Positions 21,021 to 33,245 of a stretch of 64,000 bases of DNA are shown here, piece after piece. The notes beneath the pieces are model-generated. The model was given only the letters and a program-made list of their open reading frames with translations, made no database searches and was not told the origin of the DNA. The first letter of the stretch is position 1. Every line of letters starts with the position of its first letter. The stretch is from Pseudo-nitzschia pungens (lineage: Eukaryota > Bacillariophyta > Bacillariophyceae > Bacillariales > Bacillariaceae). Both the position numbers and the translations under genes were made by a program. The stretch lies in the NCBI GenBank assembly GCA_037355855.1, contig CM074762.1, positions 4,154,001-4,218,000 on the forward strand. Reading direction: 5' to 3'.

Positions 21021-21562
21021 AACTCATCGATGCATTCGTTCGTTCGTTGGCGGGTCGAAACACTCGCTGCTATGTACAGTACGTGTACGTCGACTGCAAA
21101 CCAATCGACATCCCGGAAGCGATGGAAGAAGGACTGCCGGCCACATACTTACAAACAATAACAACATCATCAACAACAACAACTACTACTACTGCTGCTA
21201 CTACTCCCCATCGCCGCTCGAAACGACAGACAACGAAAATTTCCATACAAACTACTTTTGCAAGCCCACGATGCGCCCCTCTGCCTCGGCTCTGCAATCG
21301 TGTTGGTACGAGCCAGAGATGAAAACGAAACCGTCGGGAATTCCAGCCTAGATAGATAACACGCACAACCCAATGTCATGCCATGTTTCCGTATACGCTT
21401 TGGTATTTATTGTTGTTGTTGTAGTTGTTGTTGTTATTGTTATTGTTAGTATTGGTGTTTGTACTAGTATTAGTATTCGTATTGTCGTTTCACTGGAATG
21501 CACAGAGCAATAGCGCATTGGTTTGTCATGCTCGATCCGAACCGCCGTTTCATTTCATTCCG
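21021..21562. other. Region between convergent gene ends
   Basis: Holds triplet microsatellites (21165-21200, 21410-21450) and presumably the 3' ends of both neighbours. No additional gene is supported. Confidence 0.55.
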
Positions 21563-23192
21563 TTACTGAAAACCTCCGCTGTTATTGTTATTGTTATTGT
21601 TATTGTTGCCGCTGTCGCTGGCTCCGCTGCCGCCACTTTTCCCGGCGGTGTAGGCATTCCACGCCTCCATGCGCTTGTCCAGGAGCTTTTTCCGGACCCC
21701 CTCCTGGTGCGCGGTCGGAACGAGCTTCATGGCCTCGATCCATTCCAGACAAATGTCGTTTCGGGCCTCGATGATCTTTTCGGAAAGGCCAAACGGATCG
21801 GTGAGGGCGACCCTTCCACCCTCGCCCTCTCGGGAAAGGATCGTCGGGGAGAGAAGGAGCAACTCCTCGATGAAATCGTCTGCGGAATGTGGAACGTTGA
21901 ACGTTGAACGTCGCACGTTGAATGTTGTGTTGTTGTGTGTGAAGTGTTTCCGAAACAACGATGAATGAATCATCGTTGGAACCAGCATCACAATCGTGCA
22001 AAACGGGGTGAGATGCGAAACCGTCGGTGCATTGGATTCGGACGTCGCCATGCTTTCAAAGTTCTTAAAAAAAAAAAAGATCCAAAACCAATCAACGCAA
22101 CGCAACGCGACGCAAACCGACACGCTGCGACGCACCTGCTCTCCCAAACGGAAGGTCCCCGTCGAAAAATTCGTCCAGCCGTTCCACGTAAAAATTCCGG
22201 AGCAACGCGTGGTTGGCCTCGTCTCCTTGCTCGCGCAGGGTGCTGGAAAGCAACCGATGGATGCTCGCCTGGGTGCAAAGGTTGTACAGCAGGTCGAAAC
22301 TCCCCTGGCGAAACGGAGATCCGGAGGCCCCGAATCCCGTGTGGACGTTCAGGGCGTTCACGGCCGTGCGCTCGAACGCCACGGACGGCGACGAAGACGC
22401 CGAAGCGCCGCCCCCGCGACTGCGCTCGTCCCTCGCGAGCCGAAAGTACGAGTCCAGGATTTGCTGGTTGGCCCTGCCCAGAATCTGCAGGTCGTTCACC
22501 CACTCCTCGGCGAGCTGCTCCCGGACCGCCAGGATTCGTTCCGTCAGCGACGACGGGTCGATGGTGATCTTGAACTCGACGTACCGGTCCTTCAGGTACG
22601 GATTGTTCTTGCTCCAGCCCCCGTGGCCGCGCCCGCGCCGCTTTGCGCTGACGATCATCACGTCGGTGGGCTGGTCCAGGATCAACAGGAGCGGTGTTTC
22701 CCACGACGACGACGACGACGACGGCGACAATGGACCGTCGGCTTCGGCGTCCGCCACAAAGCCCAGGCTTGCGCCGGTTCCGTGGTAGTTCAGGAGGTTG
22801 GGGGTCCCGAAAAAGTCCTCGATCCACTTTCCGGAGTGGGGATCGCGGCATTCCTCGCACAGAAACATGAACGACTGGATGGCGCGCTGGGTCAGCAGGT
22901 TGCGAACGTCGATCCGGCTTTCGGACGACCAGTCTCGAAAGGCCGGGTTATTGCTGTAACAGTTGCTGCTGTCGTTGCCGTTGGCCAGCGAGAGGGGCAC
23001 CATTCGTCGTTTCTGGGGTGGACCGGTTCCGGGAACGACGCTCAACGACGGATGGTTGCAATTGCGATTACGATTACGACTGCGATTGCGATTGCGATTG
23101 TGGTTTCCCGTGAAGGAATGGCACAAGCGACTCCAATGCCCCAGAATCCCAGCGGTTGCGACACCAGCGATGAGGCCTATCGTCGTCTTCAT
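21563..23192 (-). CDS. Conserved-looking protein of unknown function, two exons (457 aa)
   Basis: Exon 1 is 23192-22136 and exon 2 is 21879-21563. The intron (22135-21880, 256 bp) has GTGCGT...CCGCAG ends, and the joined codon gives GRA-D-DFIEEL in frame. The N-terminus has a hydrophobic stretch (TIGLIAGVATAGILG) that could be a signal anchor or targeting signal, then Asn/Arg repeats. The core contains LLTQRAIQSFMFLCEECRDP, KWIEDFFG, YHGTGASLGF, ERILAVREQLAEEWVNDL and RRLLSSTL-like helices; exon 2 has LTDPFGLSEKIIEARNDICLEW and a Gly/Asn-rich tail. Cys pair C-E-E-C may bind metal. I do not recognise the family. Codon usage and high GC match the gene at 19697. Confidence 0.7.
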
Positions 23193-24189
23193 AGTGGATT
23201 GATAGATTGATTCCGATCGGTTAGGTTTGGTTCCTGTTTTTGTTTCTGTTCTTCTTGTTACTGGTGCTGTTGCTGGTGGACAAATTCGATAGGCGGGATA
23301 GCTGTGTTACCGGTAGTGAAGACCGATCAGGGCTGAGGGGTGGCCTTGTTGACATGGATTCATTCCATCATTGTTTGGAATTCTGTGCTTAGTCTCTGTC
23401 TACGGTAGATTTTCAATTCATCAAAAATCAACACGCGGTTTGTTGATGCGACAAAAAATAATGATGAAAAACTGATGACATCATTCCAGGCGCCTTAAAC
23501 GGAGAACTGAGAAACGGTGAATTAACGGTCTTAATTCACCAGTCTGACGTTAAAAAAAAATGAGCACTACAAAAGGCAAACTCAGTGCGAATCATCCGCG
23601 CGAACTTTAACACATACGGTACGGTAAGATTTTACTTCGTACAAAATACAGGAAAGTCTTACCGTAAGTAAGGTTAACATTACTAAGTACGAAGTAAGCC
23701 TTAACCTTAGTTAGGAAAATAGAAGTAATCTTAAAACGTAGTACTTCGTACGTACATGTACTTCGTATTATTTTTTTATTCGAATATCTTTTTGCGCCAT
23801 GCACGTTAACGCACTGTACCTGTTACTCGTACTTATAGTACTAAGGCCTACCGTACGTACAAGTAAGATCTTACCTTATGGGTACTCGTATTTGTACGGT
23901 ATGTGTTATGCGATCTTTCTGACGATGCTTGACTTATTCTCGTGCGGCACAAGTATGAGGCCCAACATGTTCCCACCGTATCATCTGTACACGGAAGGTT
24001 GCGAGCTAAGGTTTACCGTACGTTACGAGTAAGGTTATTTGGTGAGGAATGACTTCGAAAACCTCGAGATCTCCAAAAGAGCTTCTCAGGGCATCAAAAG
24101 TGTATTGGACTAGTAAGGTTTACCGTAGCGAACGCTATCGGAAAGAACCTGTCGACACAAGACTCAACACAGTTACAACCCTTCGCAGT
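23193..24189. other. Intergenic region rich in GTAC and GTAAG words
   Basis: Upstream regions of two divergent genes. From 23620 to 24130 the sequence is built largely from tacgta, ggtaag, cttacc and acttcgtac words that form imperfect inverted repeats. No ORF with recognisable content. Confidence 0.6.
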
Positions 24190-25103
24190 ATGAAAGTCAT
24201 TTCATCGTTCGCAACAACAGTTTTCCTTGGCCTTTCGAAGCAGTCGTTTGGCTTTGTATCCACCAGCAGATCGATTTCACGTCACTTCGTCAACAAGAAC
24301 TCCGGCAGCTTCCTCAGGATGAGTGCCTCAACAGATACGACGACCCCCGATGTTTCCAAATTCATGGCGGGTGAGCGTCCCGAAGGAACGAAGGACTATG
24401 TAATGCAACAGACGATGATCCGAGTCAAGGACCCGATCAAATCCCTAGAGTTCTACTGTGATGTCTTGGGTTTCAAACTTATCATGTACAGGGAATTCCC
24501 ACAGTGGGGATTCAATGTTTATGTACGTTGAGGGAGAAAATGAACGACGAACGTGACGGGATCTGAGCTTGGACTGAACGGCAGTAACTCGCTCGCGTCT
24601 GCTTTTCTGACTCTCCCCTTATTATCTTGCTTTGCTCTGGATCCATTCTAATCGAACCGAACCGAATTGCTTAGTTCATTGCGCCCGTCGATGCTGTGAA
24701 TATTCCAGGGGACAAGGATGCGCAATGGGAATACTGCATGAAAATGCCTGGCTGCATCGAACTGACGTACAATTACGGTTCCGAAAAAGAAGAAGGCCTC
24801 GTCTACAACACAGGAAATGCGGACAAAACTGGCGTGTCGAATGGAGAAAGTGTCAAGGGTGGATTTGGTCACCTTGGCATCACGGTACCCGATGTGTACG
24901 AGGCGTGCGAACGCTTCAAGAAGCTAGGCTGCGAATTCAAAAAGACACCCAATGCCGGAGGAATGAAAGGTTTAGCTTTTGTGAAAGATCCCGATGGCTA
25001 CCTTGTTGAGGTCCTGCCACAAGGTCCCATGATCAGCAAACCATTCGATTGCGATGGAGTGCCTGCCGAAGGAGGCGAAGGATACAAGGACAATTCGAAG
25101 TAG
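24190..25103 (+). CDS. GLO1: Glyoxalase I (lactoylglutathione lyase), organelle-targeted, two exons (253 aa)
   Basis: Converts the methylglyoxal-glutathione hemithioacetal to S-lactoylglutathione. Exon 1 is 24190-24522 and exon 2 is 24675-25103; the 152-bp intron has GTACGT...TTAG ends and joins FNVY to FIAPVD, matching the family. Start 24190 is preferred over the in-frame ATG at 24049 because it begins a signal peptide (MKVISSFATTVFLGL) with an SFGF junction at residues 19-22, pointing to the plastid or secretory route. Metal and substrate positions are present: QQTMIRVKDP at 73-82, E140 (CIELTYN), H177 (GFGHLGI) and E223 (DPDGYLVEVL). The single glyoxalase module of about 190 residues has the usual eukaryotic length. 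The position usually His in ELTHNWG is Tyr here. Neighbours are unrelated. Confidence 0.93.
24523..24674 (+). other. Intron of glyoxalase I
   Basis: GTACGTTG donor and TTGCTTAG acceptor, phase 0. The same GTACGTTG donor is used in the prefoldin gene at 60632. Confidence 0.85.
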
Positions 25104-25563
25104 TCATTAGATAATAAAAAGAATGAAATGTCAAACCAGGGTCTGTGTGAACTGCAACCAAAAACACGAGTTTCATTGCGCAATCGTTGGCAGACGGAGG
25201 AATGGAACGGGATACGGATAGATCGCTCTAGGAATATCTTGCGACCTCGGTACAAATCGCAATAAAAAATGAGGGGGCATTGTGAAGAGCACTAGTAAAA
25301 TAGCCATTCTAGAATGCGGCTTTTTCGAATGCGGACACTTGTTCGAAGTATTGAGTGTTTGATGTTTCCCGAGTGCTACTCGGTCGCATGTTGTGACGCA
25401 TCATAGCTATCAACGACGGGGTACTGTCCTCTAATCAAACATCTTCTGGGTGAAATAGGAGAAACCTGTCTATGTAGAGCTCTGGGCTCTCGGCGCTTTT
25501 CTGGTTGATTCGGTAAGAGATGCATTACTGATCTTCATCGTTCGATCTCGGTTTCGCCATGAA
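25104..25563. other. Region between convergent glyoxalase I and NOX genes
   Basis: Shared 3' region; contains aataaa-like signals near 25110. No gene seen. Confidence 0.5.
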
Positions 25564-28247
25564 TCAAATAGCGATATCGATTGACTGCTGTCTTTTCACA
25601 AAACTCAGACAGTCTCCGTAGCTTTCACTGTAATATGATAAGTTCCTTCTGCTTGTCAGAAGCTTAACCTCAACACAGTCGCTTTCGTCGTGATCGATCT
25701 CCAGACTCATAGTTTCTCTGTTCTGATTTCGATTGCGATTTGGTGAGGCCTTTTTTCCACCGTAGCTCTCTGCAACAAAATCCATTATGTGCGACTGACA
25801 GTGCCCCGTCATTGCTGTGATGACGTCGTTGGAAATTTTGTAGTAATGGATTTCTTTTGAAAGGGATGGACCACCGCAGAAAGCAAGGAGAGAATTGGAA
25901 TTGACCGTCGAGTTGATCAATTCGATAGTGTGGTCTTCGATCAATTTTCGGATATTGGGTCTTCGAAATATCATCCCGCCGTTACGGAAGAATTGGGTTT
26001 TTTCGTATTCTTTCCGAAGCAACGCACAGGATAACTCGTTTGTATCCGTGACAAAAACAGAGATGTTGCAAACTTTTCGAGCGGTTTCCATTCCCCACTT
26101 TTTCACGAGTAGATCCCAAAGCATCAAAATGTCTGGTAGAATTTCGGACACTTGCGAAGCAGATCGGGTAATCCAAACAAACTTGAGCTGGTCAATATCT
26201 AGACCTCGGCGATTCTTTATCACGTGAAAGCGCGCAGATTGGCTTGGAGAAACAGCCTTTACCCATAGTCTTCCGATCATATACCAAATAAGAATAGAGA
26301 ACAGCGTGACATCAATTGGGAACAGGTTCCGGAAATCGTCGCAAATATTGATCCAGTACCAGTCAGCAAATGGGCAGATGACGACTACCACGACATCAAC
26401 ATAAGTGAGAATACCATCTACATTCCAAAAGAAAAGTGCAACGAGTGCAAAGCAGGCCTGGAAGACAATAGTGAAATATCTGTCACGTCGAACCAACAAG
26501 AAAACGGCTAGGTTAGCGATTGAAGCATGTCATTGATTCGGTTTCAGAATTTCCTGTTCGACACTTACTTCATAACCATGGCCATGGTTGGGTATATTTC
26601 AATTGAGATTGTGCTCCAAGATACTATTAGAGCAAATAAAGCCACCCCAATAACTGGCATCAAAGAAAGGATTACAGTACCATATATGGGAAGTGTTGCA
26701 GCAGTCGCACTTTTGAAAAACGTGACGTGATCATTGCTCTTGAATTCATCATGGTTGCACGAGTTCCAACGATTTGCTGCGATTCCACGTGGCATCAAAG
26801 AAATATTTTGGCAGACTCGACGAAGGACCTGTTGCGCTAATGATCCTCTTCGAGCATCTTCTGCTCGTTCGATTAGACGGAGCTTTTGCTCCGACTCAAT
26901 CAATTCAATAAAGTATTTGTGTGGGTCTAACCGTAACAGGTTGTGCATGTGCTCTTTGTACATGCTTAGGATCGGAACAACACCTGTCCCTGCTCCGATC
27001 GCCAAAATATGAGAATATTTCTGACCACGAGAGAGAGAGGATCCATAAGGACCCATAACTTCGATTTTCAAACTCTCTGCATCAATTGTTTTCGGTGTAG
27101 CATCATCGTAGAAAATATTCCAGAGTTGTTTCGTCCATGTCTTTCCTTCGTGTACCTCGATGTAAAATTCAAGAGTTGATGAATCTGGTCGGGAGGCAAT
27201 CGAATATGGATGCCACTCGTTGTTTATCGCATTTATGCGAATGTAGGCGTACTGACCGGAGTTGAATTCGAAAAGGGCAGGGCGCTTGACGTTCAGGATA
27301 ATCAATTTTGAACCTTTCTTCCCCCATACAACCGAAGAACCAATAAGCTTGGTTTGGTGGCGATGATTCATGTACATAGCCATGCGATCGCAAAAGTAGT
27401 ATAGAAGAGTTGAGGAAAACCATTTGAAGGTCTGACTTCGTTCCTTCTTCCCGCTTCGCTGCTCCACGTCAAGTGTATGCGCAATTGTAATTATGTACAT
27501 CAAGAAAACGATGTGATGCAGAGCATAAAATATCTCATACGAAATCTTGTGTCGAAAATGCGAGGTGAAAGCGATCAGAAGTAGTGTTCCGAGTATGCAA
27601 TAACCAGTTATCATGATTTCCATTGTGAAGTTGTCACAAAACTTTTGTTCCCCTTCAGAACACAAAAGCCCGAAGAAGAAGAAGAAGAAAACTGTAGCGA
27701 AGAAGACGATGATGATCATTGTATAGCCGAGATGGATGTGCATAGCCAAAGCACGATTCAAAGGAATCACTTTGTTCACAGCAGATTCTGCAAGAGCCGC
27801 AATCGAGCATCTGCACATCGTGATAGGAATCAATGCCATTTGAAACAAAATCGCATGCATAGAACCAAACTCGATGGGGGGGACTAGACGTTTCAACCAA
27901 TATCGGTGCGCACCGTCCGGAACTTTTCCAGCTTGTTCTTCAAATTTAATCAGGGCGAAGTGCAACCATATCACAATTGTGCTAATGAAGTGGACGCAAA
28001 AAAATATATTGAGCTTCCGTTCCGCATAGAAATAAGTTATCCATCTGAAGAATCGAGATGGATTGAGATGGTTTCGAGCCTCTTGGAATAGTGCCCTATC
28101 TTCTCTGTCAGACAAATCATGAATTGTTGAAGCTGAGGACGACTCTGTGTCACTCATCCCTCGTTCAGCTTTGTCAGTCGACTCGACACAGACTTGCTCT
28201 CCATTAAAACAGCATCCATTGACTCCGTCATCCAGTTCGTCCCACAT
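25564..28247 (-). CDS. NADPH oxidase / ferric reductase family protein, two exons (864 aa)
   Basis: Transfers electrons from NADPH through FAD and haem across a membrane to oxygen or Fe(III). Exon 1 is 28247-26569 and exon 2 is 26479-25564; the 89-bp intron (GTAAGT...ACAG) restores the frame. The ferric-reductase membrane domain spans roughly residues 80-260, with candidate haem ligands H170/H172 and H244/H245 plus H257; the second TM3 histidine is not obvious. The FAD site is HPYSIASRP (346-354). The NADPH pyrophosphate site is GAGTGVVPILSMYKE (418-432). The C-terminal nucleotide-binding signature CGGPSL is near 761. Between the last two lie about 300 extra residues with four or five hydrophobic segments (512-650), so the NADPH lobe is split. 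No EF-hands. The divergent N-terminus is acidic. It could be a superoxide generator or a ferric reductase; sequence alone does not decide. Confidence 0.85.
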
Positions 28248-29572
28248 TGGATGTATATGAATGTTGTCACTTTAACGCCGCACTGTCACCTGTTTCTTGT
28301 TTTCACTATCTATTTGGATAGAACCGACGAGGACTTCGAAGAGGCGAATGAATGAATACAGAACACGGGCTAAAATCATCCGTCATCACAAAATCATTTT
28401 GAACTCTTCACAAAAATCAAATTTCGACGACAAGGGAGGAGCTGGGGTAGCTAGTGGTATAATAATCCACTTTAAAGGGAATTTTATTTGTATCGCTGGA
28501 TCTTGGTGTTTCTTTTAAGTATACATCTTTTTCGTGCGTTGAATAAGCACGCCTGGCGATTTTCTTTCATGCAGTACATGCGTTAAATCACCAGCTCTTT
28601 GATGTTACTACGAAGTATTTGTTTTTTATGTCAGTTGATTACGGCACGAAATGTGGTCACACTTTAGTTGATTGAACAATACTGGACGATACATTTTTGG
28701 GAATGGCTCAGAAATAAGAGAGTAACAATTAAAAATAATACAAGTAGAAGTAAGAGATTACGAGTAAGTCTACTTCTAATAGTAAGATAGTACTTTGTAA
28801 GTACTTGTATCTATCAAAAAGTAAAATGGATCACGTCTGAGTGACAGATTGTTGCCTCACTATCCGACCAAATACCTCCTCCCAGTAACAGAAACCTCCT
28901 CAACGAAAGTTACAACCTGTTCATAAACAGTATAAACCGACTGTTTGCAACATCTCTTGTTGAAATTGGTGACTTACACCCATAGCTTTGGCCTCCGGTA
29001 CTAGTGGTTTTGTCACCAAATTCAGGAATTTTGATCCAATTTGATAAGTGAGAGATTGGTACATTTTCTACACACAACCATACAATTGAGTGACAGCATG
29101 TTGATGAAAAAAAAATGGAAAAAAGGGCAAACAGAAATGAAAAAGAAAATGTCAAATGAACTGAATTCTCATACTCCTAAAAGGACCTGTTTTTCGCTCA
29201 TCTTCTGTGTGAAGTGTGCCATACCAATTTGCAGTTAAATCTACAGGAATGCCCGGCTCAAAGCTGTCACTCAAAAAGCACCCAATTTTTGGCCCTTTTT
29301 CTCTATTTGGGAGCTTACTAAGGGAAGAGGAAGCAAAGTTGTTTAAAAGTGAATATAGAGCATTGTAAGTAGAGTGTTAGCTAACAGACGATGTCTTTAC
29401 TTGAACAGAGGTGGTATATGTGAGGAGATATTGCAAAAAGCAAAGATGCTGTCACTCAACCTGATCCATTATGGTAAACGTGATCCATTTTAATGTAGTA
29501 TGGGTACCTGTACCAACTTACCAAATTTCTCTTGTGAGTGTTAAAGTGACACCCAGGGTCAAAGTGACACTT
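28248..29572. other. Intergenic, no supported gene
   Basis: AT-rich. Contains GTAAG/agtaag word clusters (28735-28825), an A-rich stretch at 29100-29150, and at 29540-29570 two units of the palindromic gtgtcaaagtgacacc repeat. Short frames show no motif. Confidence 0.55.
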
Positions 29573-29808
29573 GTGTCTGATAACTGCCACATGACCCAAC
29601 ACAACTTATTTCAAGCTCTTTTAAAAAAACCCATACCTAAAATATGCAAAACGTGACGTTTACCTTTATTTTCTCAAGGTTTCCTCAATGTTTTTCGCGC
29701 CCCCCCCCCATTTCGCGACAAAAATACTATGCTACCATACCATGATACCCTATTATGCTACCGTCGGGGTATGGTCATTTGTGTACAATAAGTACTATAA
29801 CCGGATAC
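29573..29808. repeat. Dispersed repeat R, uninterrupted copy
   Basis: Matches 40851-40870 joined to 57423-57658 and 58195-58205. Begins gtctgataactg, contains cctttattttctc and tattatgctaccgtcggggt. It provides the empty-site reference for three insertions elsewhere in the window. It may be a solo LTR or a MITE; its true ends are not fixed. Confidence 0.75.
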
Positions 29809-29984
29809 TGCCATACCCCAGGTCTACTAGTGATTAGAATAGTAGTGATATGCAAATTGTGAGCTCTATCAGTTAGTCTATCTGCTATAGGCATCAGCAG
29901 TCTCCAAATCAGCGATCCGGAGACTCGCTAATCGTATTTTATTCCCAGTCCCGAGTGGACTCGCAACTGTTCCGGTGCACGGCA
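29809..29984 (-). repeat. 3' LTR of gypsy copy 2
   Basis: 176 bp, TGCC...GGCA ends, diverged from the other LTRs of the family in its middle third. Confidence 0.88.
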
Positions 29985-30008
29985 TGCTCCTCCATGGTAC
30001 TGTTACAA

Positions 30009-33000
30009 TTACTCCTCCATCTTAGTGCTATCCCTGCAATAATAGGGATGGACTCTCTGGATATTAACCCGGTCGGTTACAAAGGGAGCAGTTTCAACAG
30101 TTACAGTTCCATTGTCATGGGCCTTGAGCACCTTGTAAGGTCCTTGCCGGGGGAAGGATAGTTTTGGAATAATGCCCTTCCTTTCCAGGGTGACATAGTT
30201 TCCTTCCTTATAGACATGGGGGATTCTCTTCCGATTCTCCCTGATGTTGCTCTTGTGGATACTTTTCTGTTTCCTTGCTTGGATTGCTTCCCAATCCAGT
30301 CGGAAATTCACCGGCATGAACATGTCCCTTCCAAACACCAGTTGTGCCAGGGAGTACCCCAGGGTGGTGTGGATGGCGCTTCTGATAGCGTATGCTGCCT
30401 TGGTGGTGAATTCCTCGAAGGGGTCCTTCTCGTGGAGGTCCCTTTGCTCCAGGTTGAAGGACAGCAGACAGTCCTTCAGGACCTGATGGATCCTCTCCAA
30501 CACCGAATTGGATTGTGGATTTGACGCCCCACTGGGCTTTCTTTTCATTCCCATGTTGTCACAGAGCTCTTGGAACTCTGCTTTGAACTCACTCCCGCCA
30601 TCAAAGCCAATTTCCTTTGGGCGCGGATATCTTGCCAGCAAGGTACTGTCCAGCAAACGTTGAGTTTCCGCTGCGTTTGGTGAGTCCTTCAGGTGAGCCA
30701 ATTCAAACCATCTGGTTACTGGGTCCACCATCGTGAGAACATGAATGTGGTAGTCTTTACCATTTTTGTTGATTGACAGTTGCGGGTCCCCAGAGGTCCA
30801 CATTGACCCTCTGCCATTTGGTGACTTCCACTGCTTTTTCCGGTAGTAGTCCATACTTCTTCCGGCCACTTTTCTTAAACATCTGGCACGTGTGACAGTG
30901 TTTACACAGGTCCTGGACGTCCTTCCGTAGGCCTTTCCAGGTGAACACTGAGTGTATGCTCTGTTCCATTCTCTTTTCTCCGGGATGGACCAGCATGGTG
31001 TGGTACCACTCCATAACTCTTTCCCTGAGTTTGTTGGGGATCAGAATCTTCCCGTCTTTGTGGATGAGACTGTAACCTTCCACATTTTTGGTGGTCAGTC
31101 GTTTGTCTTTTTCCAGTGCACTTGTGATCTCTGTGTCCTTTTGCTTGTAGAACTTGATCATATCCGGAGCAAGTGGAAATGCACTATTGCCCTGGAATTC
31201 TTCCCGTGATTCTCCAAGTGGGAATAGGAGTTGTCGGAGGTGCTCTTCCTCATCCGTGTAGGTGAGGGGCTTATTTGGTGGTAGCCATTCCACTGTATCT
31301 GCCAGATCATCAGTGATGTCCAGTCGGGACAGCGCGTCTGCTGCGTCATTATCTTTGCCGGCAACGTGCTTGACTACTGGGTGGAACTCCTCCATGAGGA
31401 GCCTCCATCGTACCATTCATTGTGTTGGCATCTGCTGGTACAGTAGATTGAGGTGGTCTGTGTGGATAATCACATCTTGCCCTCGGAGGATTCCTTCGAA
31501 CGCTTTTAGTCCTTCTACTATGCCAAGGAGTTCTTTTTCTCCCACAGTGTAGTTGAGCTGCGCCGAGTTCAGTTTCCTTGTGTAGAAACCAAGGGGTTTG
31601 CCATCTTGACATACAGTTGCTCCCAGTTGCCTGTCACTGACGTCTGAGCAGAGATGAAATGGTTTTGTAAAATCCAGAAATGCGAGTTTCGCTTCTTCTG
31701 CGAGCATCCTCTTCACCTCCATGAAAGCTTTCTGCTCTGCTGGGCCCCAGTACCAGTTCATTTTTCCCTTTTTCCCTGCAAGTTTGTTGAGGGGGGCGAG
31801 GATGTGGGAGCGCCGCGTCCACATATCTCTGTAGAAATTTACCATCCCAAGGAACATCTTGAGTTGCTTGGTGTTCTTTGGGGCTTCCAGATGCTTCATC
31901 GCCTCCAGCTTCTTTGGCTGGGGTTGGATGCCCTCTGTTGTTAAGAGAAATCCTAAATACTCCACTTCTTTCTGCATGAGGAAGGATTTTTGGAGATTGG
32001 CCCGAAAGCCAGCATCATCCAGTCTCTGTAGGACTGTGTCAATTTTGCTGAGGTGATCCTGTTTGGACTCGCCCTCTCGTTGGATGATTAGGATGTCATC
32101 GATATAGACAAGGACGTAGTCCAGGTCCCCTAGTAGGTTCATCATGACTGACTGGAAGATGTTGGGTGCACAAGCAATTCCCATTGCCAGTCTCTTGTAG
32201 GCATATTTTCCCCATGGCAAGATGGTAGAGCAGATCTTTTGGCTCTCCTTGCAAATGGGAATGGTATAATATCCTTGGGATAAGTCCAGTGCTGTGGCAG
32301 ACTTGAATTTCTGTAGCCGTTGGATTGTTTCCCCTATTCGTGGTAGTGGAAATGGTTTCCTCTGGATTGCGGCGTTCATTTTCCGAAAGTCCGTAAGGAC
32401 CCGAATATCCCCTGTCTTCTTGGGTTGACAGAAGGTAGAAGATGCCCATGGTGAGTTGTCATCATGGGGGAGTTTCTCCAAGACTCCAATATCACAGAGT
32501 CAAGTGATCTCCTTCCGGAGTGCTTGTTCGAAGGCATGGGGCACCGAATAGTACCTCTGCCGGACCGGTTTGACCCCTGGTTGGAGTTCGATGGATACCG
32601 GTTCTATATTTTTGAGTAGTCCCAGACCTCCTCCAAAGAGTGTCGGGAATTTCTTCAGTGTTTGTGTCAAGGCTTCCTTGGACGTGTCTGTAATCTCCAG
32701 GTCATTGACCATAGCGTCTATATCGACTTTGGAGTAATCAGCATCTAGGATTTTGGCTTGCCTCTCTTCCTCCTGTTGAAGGATTGGACTTTGTGTGTTG
32801 GCAAAGAATACTGCCTCACAATTGTCCAGGTCGGAGAGCTCCCCCATTCCCTTCATGGGGATGGAGTCACCCTGCCATTCGATTGTCTTGGAGCTGTATT
32901 TTATATCCAGTCCCAGTTGTGCCATCAGATCGGATCCTATGATTATGTCATAGGGCACCTCCTCGTGGTGATGGTATTCATCCACTTGGAAGGTCCATTT

Positions 33001-33222
33001 GATGGTCTTGGAGTTTGAAAATTCTATCAGCTGTAGTCCCACTGAGGCTGCAGACTTGGTTTGGAACTTGCCCCCATAGGTGTTGTAGGTGACAGATCTC
33101 TGGTCTCGGTTCGTTAGTTGACTCTGATCGACAAAATGCCTTAAGATAATGGATTTGGAGCATCCGGTGTCCAGTAGGCCCCGGAGCATCCTCCCCCTTC
33201 CCTTGTGGTCCAATACCTCCAC
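30009..33222 (-). pseudogene. Gypsy pol: protease, RT, RNase H, integrase (inactivated)
   Basis: Read leftwards: retropepsin LLDTGCSKS near 33170; RT with SATALDLSQGYY, LAMGIACAPNIFQS and YIDDILI (about 32090); RNase H with SDVSDRQLGATVCQDG; the integrase HHCC region, a catalytic core with FDGGSEFK and NPQSNSVLERIHQ, and a GPY/F module (GPYKVLK near 30120) ending at 30009. There is no chromodomain. Breaks: an in-frame stop at about 32498 in RT, a stop at about 31417 in RNase H (AGA to TGA relative to copy 3), and a frameshift near 30770 before the integrase core. In RNase H the usual SDAS reads SDVS. Confidence 0.9.
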
Positions 33223-33245
33223 ACAGACGTCTGCAAATCTGTTGA

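Noticed and set aside
19442..21022. 526-codon minus-strand frame opposite the plastid protein
   Set aside because: Val/Leu/Gly-rich shadow of a GC-rich gene; the plus strand has a signal peptide, ASAW junction and sensible composition.
21996..23210. 404-codon plus-strand frame opposite 21563-23192
   Set aside because: Shadow frame; the minus-strand model has a good intron and better protein composition.
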